64,000 bases of DNA from Polyangiaceae bacterium UTPRO1 (GTDB taxonomy: Bacteria > Desulfobacterota > Binatia > UTPRO1): contig MWST01000010.1 of NCBI GenBank assembly GCA_002050235.1, positions 45,885 through 109,884 of the forward strand, given 5' to 3'. Within the stretch, counting starts at the first letter, position 1. Each line of letters opens with the position of its first letter. The position numbers and the translations under genes were made by a program. Shown here in pieces: positions 53,348-60,142 of this stretch. The notes beneath the pieces are model-generated. The model did not search any database. It saw only the letters and a program-made list of their open reading frames with translations, and was not told where the DNA came from.

Positions 53348-54088
53348 TCACGCGCCCGCCAGGTGCCGGCGTAGGAAATCCAGCGCCCGCGGCCAGGCCA
53401 AGGCCGCGACTGCGGGCCGGTAGGCGTCGGGGCGGGTGTCGTTGAAGAACGCGTGGCCGGCGCCGGCATAGCTCTCGATCGCGAAGGTCTTGCCGGCGCG
53501 CTCGAGGATCGTCCGCAGCTCGTCGACGTCGGCGTTCGGGATCAGCGCATCCTCGGCCCCGAAGAGGCCGAGGTACGGACACCCGAGCCGCGGCGCCAGC
53601 TCGAGCGGGCTCGCCGGCTTGCGCTCGTCGTGCACCGCGTAGCGCAGCATCCCGTACCACGACACGCAGGCCGCGAGGCCAGGGACGCTGCACGCCGCCA
53701 TGAACGCGTACTGTCCGCCCATGCAGTAGCCGGTGACGGCGACGCTCTCGCGGCGCACCTCGGGGCGGCGTCCGAGGTAGCGCACCGCCGCGCCGAGGTC
53801 GGCGAGCACCCGCCGGTCGGGAAGCGCCGCTATCCACGCCGACACCGCCTCCATGTCGGGAAGGTCGGGGACGCCTTCGCGGCTGTAGAGGTCGACGGCG
53901 AGCGCAAAGAATCCTTCGCGAGCGAAGCGGCGGGCGATGTCGCGGTAGTGGTCGCCGAGCCCGCGCACGTCGGGGACCACTACCAGGCCGGGGAGCGCCG
54001 CAGCGGCGGCGGGCCAGGCGGCGTAGCCGTTGATGGCGACGTCGTCGCCGGGGAACGTGAGCTCCGTCTGGGTGATCGCAGGGGTCAT
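53348..54088 (-). CDS. Dienelactone hydrolase family protein
   Basis: A 246-aa protein from ATG 54088, just after the amidase stop. The catalytic triad is clear: Cys122 in 'VTGYCMGGQYAFM', Asp180 in 'LGLFGAEDALIPNADV' and His212 in 'AGAGHAFFNDTRPDAYRP'. 'GLVVVPDVRGLGDHYRDIAR' is the oxyanion side, and length is that of clcD-type enzymes. It would hydrolyse a lactone or ester in the cytoplasm. Sitting between aguB and aguA it could be an unrelated passenger. A longer in-frame ORF upstream runs across the amidase gene and is spurious. Confidence 0.88.
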   Translation of the reverse strand: MTPAITQTELTFPGDDVAINGYAAWPAAAAALPGLVVVPDVRGLGDHYRDIARRFAREGFFALAVDLYSREGVPDLPDMEAVSAWIAALPDRRVLADLGAAVRYLGRRPEVRRESVAVTGYCMGGQYAFMAACSVPGLAACVSWYGMLRYAVHDERKPASPLELAPRLGCPYLGLFGAEDALIPNADVDELRTILERAGKTFAIESYAGAGHAFFNDTRPDAYRPAVAALAWPRALDFLRRHLAGA

Positions 54089-54092
54089 GAGC

Positions 54093-54965
54093 TCAGTCCG
54101 TGTAGCGCCGGGTGAGGTCGCCGTAGGCATCGATCCGCCGGTCGCGCAGGAACGGCCAGTGGGTGCGCGCGGTCTCGATCGCGCCGAGGTCGCAGGGCAC
54201 GACCAGGATCTCCTCGCCGTCGGCGCCCGCCCGCGCCAGGATCCGGCCGGCCGGATCGACGACGAAGCTCTGCCCCCAGAACTCGATGCCGTCGCCGCCC
54301 GGATGCGGCTCGTGGCCGACCCGGTTCGGGACCGCGACGAAGACGCCGTTGGCGATGGCGTGGCTCCGCTGCACCGTCTCCCACGCCGCGTGCTGCGCCT
54401 CGCCGTGCTCCCGCTTCTCGGAGGGGTGCCAGCCGATGGCCGTCGGGTAGAAGAGGATCTCGGCGCCGGCGAGGGCGGTGAGCCGCGCCGCCTCGGGGTA
54501 CCACTGGTCCCAGCAGACCAGCGTGCCGATCCGCGCCGGGCCGACGGTGAAGGCGCGAAAGCCGAGATCGCCCGGCGTGAAGTAGAACTTCTCGTAGAAG
54601 AGCGGGTCGTCGGGAATGTGCATCTTGCGGTAGGTGCCGGCAATCGCGCCCTCGCGGTCGAGCACCACGGCGGTGTTGTGGTAGAGGCCGGCGGCGCGGC
54701 GCTCGAAGAGCGACGCAACGATGACGATCCCGAGCTCGCGGGCGAGCTTCCCGAGCTGCGCCGTCGACGGACCGGGGATCGCCTCGGCGAGCGCGAAGCT
54801 CGCATGGTCCTCCGCCTGGCAGAAGTAGCGCGAGCGGAAGAGTTCGGGCAGGCAGACGATCTCGGCGCCGCGCCGTGCCGCCGCGCGCACGTGCTTCGCG
54901 GCGGCGGCGAGATTGGCGTCGGGGTCGACGGCGCAGCGCATCTGCACCAGTCCGATCGTCACCAC
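54093..54965 (-). CDS. aguB: N-carbamoylputrescine amidase (carbon-nitrogen hydrolase)
   Basis: A 290-aa protein. I choose GTG 54965 because GGAGAAGC precedes it at good distance; ATG 55022 would add 19 residues. The nitrilase triad is Glu41 ('IVCLPELFRSRYFCQ'), Lys114 ('TYRKMHIPDD') and Cys151 ('LVCWDQWYPEAARL'). 'YEKFYFTPGDLGF' and 'IGWHPSEKREHGEAQHAAWE' are AguB-specific-looking lines. It converts N-carbamoylputrescine to putrescine, CO2 and ammonia, completing the pathway with the agmatine deiminase gene nearby. Confidence 0.9.
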   Translation of the reverse strand: MVTIGLVQMRCAVDPDANLAAAAKHVRAAARRGAEIVCLPELFRSRYFCQAEDHASFALAEAIPGPSTAQLGKLARELGIVIVASLFERRAAGLYHNTAVVLDREGAIAGTYRKMHIPDDPLFYEKFYFTPGDLGFRAFTVGPARIGTLVCWDQWYPEAARLTALAGAEILFYPTAIGWHPSEKREHGEAQHAAWETVQRSHAIANGVFVAVPNRVGHEPHPGGDGIEFWGQSFVVDPAGRILARAGADGEEILVVPCDLGAIETARTHWPFLRDRRIDAYGDLTRRYTD

Positions 54966-55052
54966 ACGCTTCTCCGAGCGCTGCACGGGCGCGACTATTC
55001 CCGCCGCCGTCCCGGCATGCAACCGCGGCGCCGCGCCGGCCGCGACGCCGCC

Positions 55053-55083
55053 TTGATTGTCGTCGCCTCGCGTGCGCTAACGT
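55053..55083 (+). promoter_or_regulatory. Candidate promoter, nearly leaderless
   Basis: TTGATT (55053-55058) with GCTAAC 17 bp further (55076-55081), or TAACGT (55078-55083) at 19 bp. The ATG at 55090 is six to eight bases downstream of the -10, so the mRNA would begin at or near the start codon. Confidence 0.35.
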
Positions 55084-55089
55084 CCGGCG

Positions 55090-56682
55090 ATGCGGGTGCT
55101 GATCGCGAGCGGGATCGACGGCTTCTGCCACCGCTACGGGCCGCTGCACTGGGCCGAGCAGCTCGCGACCCAGGACATCGCCGCCACCGTTCGCGCCCAC
55201 TCCGACCCGCGCCTCGCCGCCGACCTAGAGGATCACGACCTGCTGCTGCTGTATCGCGTGCCCGACGGCGACTGGATCCGTCATCTCTGCGGGCGCGCGG
55301 CGGCGCTGGCGCGGCCGACGGTGTTCGCGGTCGACGACCTGATCGTCGCCCCCGAGCTCCCCGATCCGCCGCTGCTGCGCCGCCGCGGCGACGCCGAGCG
55401 CCGCCTCTGGCACGACGGCGTCCGCCGCTACCGCCGCACGCTCGAGGCCGCGGACGCGCTGCTCGCGACCACCGAGCCGATCGCCGCCGTCGGCCGCGAG
55501 CTCGGCCTGCCGACCGCGCTGCACCGCCAGGGCGTGTCGGCGATCGAGCTCGCCCTCGGAGCCGCAGCGCGCGCCGCGCCGCCCGCCTCGGTCCCCGGCC
55601 GCGTGCGGCTCGGCTACTTCAGCGGCACCGCGACCCACGACGCCGACCTGGCGACCATCGCAGCGCCGCTCACCGCCGTGCTGGCGCGCCATCCCGAGGT
55701 CGAGCTGCTGCTGGTCGGCGCCGTCACCCCGCCGGCGGCGTTGGCGGCGCTCGGCGAGCGCATCGTCCGGCACGACCTCGTCGACTGGGCGGAGCTGCCG
55801 GCGCTGGTCGCGACCTGCGCGGCGAGCCTGGTCCCGCTCGAATGGCGCGACCCCTTCACCGCCGCCAAGGGGGCGGTGAAGTATCTCGAGGCGGCGACGG
55901 TGTCGGTCCCGGTGATCGCGAGTCCGATCGCCGCCTTCCGCGACGCCGTCCGCGACGGCGTGACCGGCTGGCTCGCCGCCGACGACGCCGCTTGGGAGCA
56001 CGCCCTCGCAACCGTCGTCACCCACCCCGAGCACGCTGCGCACGTCGGTGCGCGGGCGCGTTCCGACGCCGAGCTGCGCTTCGCGCCCGCGGCCCAGGGT
56101 CGTCCCCTCGCGGCCTTTCTGAGCTCCGTCGTCGCCGGGCTGCGCGCCGCTCAGCGGTCGAAGCTCGGGCGAGTCGCACGCTCGGAGCGCGAGCTCGCGG
56201 CCATGTACCCGGGCGAGGTGGCGCGCGCGGCGCGCCAGCCTGCGGCCCGGCGCGACGCCTACGCCGCGCCCGGCACCGGCGTGTCGGCGTCGCTCGGCAG
56301 CGGTCAACGATTGACACAGGCGTTCGCGTGCCGTCACGACGGTCTCTGCCGCGTCGATCTGCACACGGTCACCTACGGTCTGGCGCTCGATCACCGACTC
56401 ACCGCCGTCGTCCGCCGCGACGACGACACGGTCGCGGCGACGCAAGAGCTATGGGCCGGGGTCGCGCCCGATCGCGACTGGCTCGCGATCGAGCTCCCGA
56501 CCGAGACCGACTCGGCCGGCCGCACCTACCGCATCGAGCTCCGCGCGCGCGGCACCGGCGAGCGCAACGCCCTCTCCTTCACCCTCGCCGCCACCCCCGC
56601 TGCCGCACCCTACACCCTGGACGGCATCCCTGCCGCCGCCTCGCTGGCGCTGCGCTCCTTCACCGCTTGGCCGCCGACGTGA
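55090..56682 (+). CDS. GT4-like glycosyltransferase with C-terminal beta domain
   Basis: A 530-aa protein. Residues 1-~360 are a GT-B enzyme ('MRVLIASGIDGFCHRYGPLH' at the start, 'VRLGYFSGTATHDADLATIA', 'AKGAVKYLEAATVSVPVIAS' in place of the usual E-x7-E line). Residues ~395-530 form a beta-rich region: 'RLTQAFACRHDGLCRVDLHT' and 'LAIELPTETDSAGRTYRIEL', similar to carbohydrate-binding or discoidin-like domains appended to some GT4 proteins. No signal or helices, so cytoplasmic. It is alone on its strand between aguB and a sulfatase-like gene. Donor and acceptor unknown. Confidence 0.78.
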   Translation: MRVLIASGIDGFCHRYGPLHWAEQLATQDIAATVRAHSDPRLAADLEDHDLLLLYRVPDGDWIRHLCGRAAALARPTVFAVDDLIVAPELPDPPLLRRRGDAERRLWHDGVRRYRRTLEAADALLATTEPIAAVGRELGLPTALHRQGVSAIELALGAAARAAPPASVPGRVRLGYFSGTATHDADLATIAAPLTAVLARHPEVELLLVGAVTPPAALAALGERIVRHDLVDWAELPALVATCAASLVPLEWRDPFTAAKGAVKYLEAATVSVPVIASPIAAFRDAVRDGVTGWLAADDAAWEHALATVVTHPEHAAHVGARARSDAELRFAPAAQGRPLAAFLSSVVAGLRAAQRSKLGRVARSERELAAMYPGEVARAARQPAARRDAYAAPGTGVSASLGSGQRLTQAFACRHDGLCRVDLHTVTYGLALDHRLTAVVRRDDDTVAATQELWAGVAPDRDWLAIELPTETDSAGRTYRIELRARGTGERNALSFTLAATPAAAPYTLDGIPAAASLALRSFTAWPPT

Positions 56683-56697
56683 GCCGGCGCGCCGGTG

Positions 56698-58026
56698 TCA
56701 ACGCAGGTAGCCGAGGGCTTTCAGCTTCGCTTCCCGCTCCGGATCGATGACCGGGCGGACGGCAGTATTCACGGGGCGAACGGCGCTCGCGAAAGCGTCG
56801 AGCTCTCTGCGGAGCGCCGCTGCTCCGCTGCCGTCGCGGATCGGCGCGTCCTCGCCGGGATCGGCGGCGAGGTCGTAGAGCGCTGTCCACGGCGCGCCCT
56901 GCATCGGCGTCGCGACGACGAGCTTCTGATCGCCGTCGTAGCCGACGCGGACGCGGGCGCCGTCGGAGGCGATGTCCTCGACCCATACCGGATGCGGCGC
57001 GTCGAGCGGCCGCGAGTCGACGCCCGCCGGCAGCGCCGCGCCGACGTGCTGCACCAGGGTCGCGAAGATCCCGAGCGTCGAGACCCGGCGCTCGACGCGC
57101 TCGCCGCCGCGCCGCTGCCCGGGATACTTCACCAGGAGCGGCACGTGGGTTTCGGGCTCGAACGGTGCCACCCCGTGGCCAGCGAGCCCGTGCTCGCCGA
57201 GGAGCTCGCCGTGGTCGGAGGTGACGACGATGAGCGCATCGTCGTAGCGTCCCGCCGCCTCGAGGCGCGCCAGGATGGCGCCGAGCTCGCGATCCGCGTA
57301 GACGATCTCGCCGTCGTACTGCGACACGAAGTGCTCGCGCATCTCCGGCGTCAGCGCCTTCCCGCCATAGACGAGGTCGGTCATCATGGTGCCGAGCTCG
57401 GCGTGCTTGGTCGGGAACATCACGTCGAGCGGCGGCGGCGGCTCATAGGGCTCGTGCGGATCGAGGATGTTGATGAACAGGAACAGCGGCTCCCGGCGCG
57501 TCGGCAGCCAGGCTTCGACCGCCTCGCGGAGCTTGGCGGGCGAGTAGAGGTCTTTGTCGAAGTACTCGGCGAAGCCGCGTGCGAACCCGAAGATCCCCGA
57601 CACGTAGGTGCTGTTGCCGACGAAGGCGGCGGTGTGGAAGCCGCGGCGCTGCATGATCTCGGCGAGAGTGGTCTGCCCGTCGTTGAGCGCCAGCGCGAGA
57701 TTGTGGTCGCCGGGCACGCGCTCGGCCCCGTGGAACGACGGCCACCGGCCGGTGAAGAGGGCGCCGTGCGCGGGCACCGTCCACGTACCCGGCGTGATCG
57801 CGTGCGCGTAGGTCACCGCGTCGCGCGCGAAGCGCTCGAGGTGCGGCGCCGTGTTGCGCTCGTACCCGTACATGGGCAGATGATCGGCGCGCAGCGTATC
57901 GATGACCACGAGGACGACGTCCCCCTGGGTTCGCCCCGACGGTGACGTCCGGCAGGCGACGAGGACCGCCGCCGCGAGCATCGCCAAGCCGAGGCTCCGA
58001 CGCGCCAGCACTTTCTTTCCGCTCAT
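56698..58026 (-). CDS. Sulfatase-like lipoprotein, Thr nucleophile, compact
   Basis: A 442-aa protein from ATG 58026, behind a strong GGAGGAG. A signal with lipobox 'AAVLVAC' (Cys25) is followed almost directly by the catalytic domain without an accessory region: 'DVVLVVIDTLRADHLPMYGY' (Asp43), Thr83 in 'PGTWTVPAHGALFTGRWP', and Asp271/His272 in 'VTSDHGELLGEHG'. It ends 'LKALGYLR'. Its start overlaps the stop of the FG-GAP/UnbV lipoprotein gene by 4 bp, so the two are made together. As in the other four, Thr with Asp-His suggests a phospho-group enzyme rather than a formylglycine sulfatase. Confidence 0.82.
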   Translation of the reverse strand: MSGKKVLARRSLGLAMLAAAVLVACRTSPSGRTQGDVVLVVIDTLRADHLPMYGYERNTAPHLERFARDAVTYAHAITPGTWTVPAHGALFTGRWPSFHGAERVPGDHNLALALNDGQTTLAEIMQRRGFHTAAFVGNSTYVSGIFGFARGFAEYFDKDLYSPAKLREAVEAWLPTRREPLFLFINILDPHEPYEPPPPLDVMFPTKHAELGTMMTDLVYGGKALTPEMREHFVSQYDGEIVYADRELGAILARLEAAGRYDDALIVVTSDHGELLGEHGLAGHGVAPFEPETHVPLLVKYPGQRRGGERVERRVSTLGIFATLVQHVGAALPAGVDSRPLDAPHPVWVEDIASDGARVRVGYDGDQKLVVATPMQGAPWTALYDLAADPGEDAPIRDGSGAAALRRELDAFASAVRPVNTAVRPVIDPEREAKLKALGYLR

Positions 58027-60005
58027 AGCTCTCCTCCGACCGCCGCATCGGGCTCGCGCACGCGGACGACGCCGTCGATCCCCGGGTCGGCCACGCGTTG
58101 GACGATCCCCGACGGCCACGCGACGGTGAGGGTCTCGATCCGCGCGCAGTCGCCGAGCCCGAAGTGCGGCCCTATTGCCGATTGCGAGAAATAGTTGGAG
58201 CCGCCGGTGTGGAGGCGGATCTGGCGCCTGTCGCACGCGGTTACCTCGACGCGCGCCCCGAGCCCCTGGCGGTTGGAGCGCACGCCTTCGAGCACGACGT
58301 CCAGCCAATGCGCGGGCGGCGTCTCGTTATGTAGCAGGACATACGGCCCGTGATCGAAGGGCGGCGCGCCCCAGCCGTTGGTGAGGAAGAGATCCTGACG
58401 ACCGTCGCCGTCGAAATCGAAGAAGTGGGCGCCGACGCCCCGACCGCCGCCGCTCGACGGAGTGGCGCCGCTCGCAGCATCTTGGCGGATGAAGCCGCCG
58501 CGACCGTCGTTGACGAACAGCACGTTGCGGCCGCCGGCGCCGTCGACGCCGCTGTCGACGACGTAGAGATCGAGCCAGCCGTCGTCGTTGACGTCCGCCC
58601 AGGCGACCGCTTGGCCGTCGGCATCGTGCTCGAGCCCGCGCGGCGCCGTGCGGACGAAGCGTCCGTCGGCGCGGCCGCGCCAGAGCGAGCCCCCGGTGCG
58701 CGGCGGCGAGCCGAGCCCGACGCTCGCGGGGCGGCGGGCGCCCTCGAGGATGCCGCTCAGATGGTGGTCGCCGGCGCCGCGCCAGCGCAGATGCCATTGG
58801 TAGACCGCCGGGCAGCCGGTGCACGGCTCGCGCCCCGCCGGCTCGCGCCACAAGAAGAACCCGAGCGCACCCTCGGGAGGGTCGGCGCTCGCGGCGGCAT
58901 CGGTCGAGCAGCGGAACGACGCCGTCTCCGGCCGCCAGGTCGGTCCGCAGCGGATCCGGTCGACCGCCGCCAGGGAGCCGTTCTCGTAGAGCTCGGCATG
59001 CACGTCGGCGCCGCCCTCGAAGTCGAAGCCGGTCGGCGCCTCGTGGGCGAAGAAGGCGAAGGTCACCCGATCGCTGGCGGGCGCCAGCACGACATCCGAG
59101 AAGTCGCTGCCCGAGCTCACGTAGAGGTCGAGGATGCCGTCGTTGTCGTAGTCGCCGAACGCCATGCCCTGAACGGATCGAGCCGCTCCCAGCCCGGAAC
59201 GGTCGGTCCAGTCGACGAAACGGCGGCCGGCGTCGTTGTGGAGGAAGCGCAGACCGTCTCGAGTACCACTGAGGACCAGGTCGGGATAGCCGTCGCCGTC
59301 GACGTCGGCCCACGCCAGGCGCGTCGCGGAATACGCGCCGATGCCGGACGCTGCCGACACATCCTCGAAGGTGCCGTCGCGACGATTGCGGAAGAGCGTG
59401 CTCGGCGACGCCCAGTTGACGGTGAGGAGATCGAGCCAGCCGTCGCGGTCGACGTCGAGCCACGCCGTGGAGCGCGCCCGTCCCGTAGGATCCGCCACAC
59501 CGGCAGCGGCGGCGACGTCGCGGAAGCGACCGCCGCCCTCGTTGTGATAGAGGCGGTTGGCTTTGGCGGCGAGACCGCGTCCCGCTCCGAGAGCTACGTG
59601 CAGATCGAGGCGCCCGTCATTGTCGTAGTCGCCCCAGCCGCACCCGTGCTGATCTCCGCGCGGCGCGATTCCGGAGCCGGACAACACGTCCACGAACCGG
59701 CCGCCGCCCTGGTTGCGCAGCAGCATGCCGCCGGTCGCGTGGTTGCCGACGTATAGATCCGGCTCGCCGTCGCCATCGAAGTCGCCGACGGCGGCATCGT
59801 ACGTCTGCGCGGTCCGGGCGATCCCGGCGGCGGCGGTGACGTCGGTAAAGCGCGGGGAAACGATCGCCGGCGCCGCCGGATCGGAATCCGGGCGGCAGCT
59901 CGCAGCGCTCGCCGACGCGAGCACGACAGTGAGTACGAGCAGGCAGTTGCGGCCGCGAGTCGAGCGGAGAGCCACAACCTCCGTTGCTGCCGCCGACTGC
60001 GCCAT
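58023..60005 (-). CDS. FG-GAP/VCBS-repeat lipoprotein with ASPIC/UnbV C-terminus (CRTAC1-like)
   Basis: A 660-aa protein. 'LLVLTVVLASASAASC' is a lipoprotein signal. At least six FG-GAP-type calcium sites follow ('AVGDFDGDGEPDLYVGNHAT', 'GWGDYDNDGRLDLHVALGAG', 'AWADVDGDGYPDLVLSGTRD', 'AFGDYDNDGILDLYVSSGSD', 'AWADVNDDGWLDLYVVDSGV', 'FFDFDGDGRQDLFLTNGWGA'), predicting a beta-propeller. The C-terminus has the ASPIC/UnbV lines 'QIRLHTGGSNYFSQSA' and 'TLTVAWPSGIVQRV'. A Cys-containing insert (~330-440) interrupts the propeller. Such proteins are extracellular and of unclear role. Its ATGA overlap with the sulfatase-like gene suggests a joint function. Confidence 0.87.
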   Translation of the reverse strand: MAQSAAATEVVALRSTRGRNCLLVLTVVLASASAASCRPDSDPAAPAIVSPRFTDVTAAAGIARTAQTYDAAVGDFDGDGEPDLYVGNHATGGMLLRNQGGGRFVDVLSGSGIAPRGDQHGCGWGDYDNDGRLDLHVALGAGRGLAAKANRLYHNEGGGRFRDVAAAAGVADPTGRARSTAWLDVDRDGWLDLLTVNWASPSTLFRNRRDGTFEDVSAASGIGAYSATRLAWADVDGDGYPDLVLSGTRDGLRFLHNDAGRRFVDWTDRSGLGAARSVQGMAFGDYDNDGILDLYVSSGSDFSDVVLAPASDRVTFAFFAHEAPTGFDFEGGADVHAELYENGSLAAVDRIRCGPTWRPETASFRCSTDAAASADPPEGALGFFLWREPAGREPCTGCPAVYQWHLRWRGAGDHHLSGILEGARRPASVGLGSPPRTGGSLWRGRADGRFVRTAPRGLEHDADGQAVAWADVNDDGWLDLYVVDSGVDGAGGRNVLFVNDGRGGFIRQDAASGATPSSGGGRGVGAHFFDFDGDGRQDLFLTNGWGAPPFDHGPYVLLHNETPPAHWLDVVLEGVRSNRQGLGARVEVTACDRRQIRLHTGGSNYFSQSAIGPHFGLGDCARIETLTVAWPSGIVQRVADPGIDGVVRVREPDAAVGGEL

Positions 60006-60092
60006 GACCCACCGGGTCAGTTATCAGACCAGGGGCGCCGGGCACAGGGGCGGGCGCGGGGCCGGCCCGGGTAAGAGCCCCCGGCCGCATGC

Positions 60093-60125
60093 GGGCGGTG
60101 ACGCGCCGTACTCGCGTCACCGCCC
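60093..60125 (-). terminator. Strong 13-bp hairpin after the Cys-repeat protein gene
   Basis: GGGCGGTGACGCG (60093-60105) and CGCGTCACCGCCC (60113-60125) are perfect 13-bp arms around a 7-nt loop, starting 17 bp after the stop of the minus-strand gene. No T-run follows, so it may be a Rho-assisted terminator or mRNA-stabilising structure. Confidence 0.5.
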
Positions 60126-60142
60126 TCCCCACCCCGCCCCAC

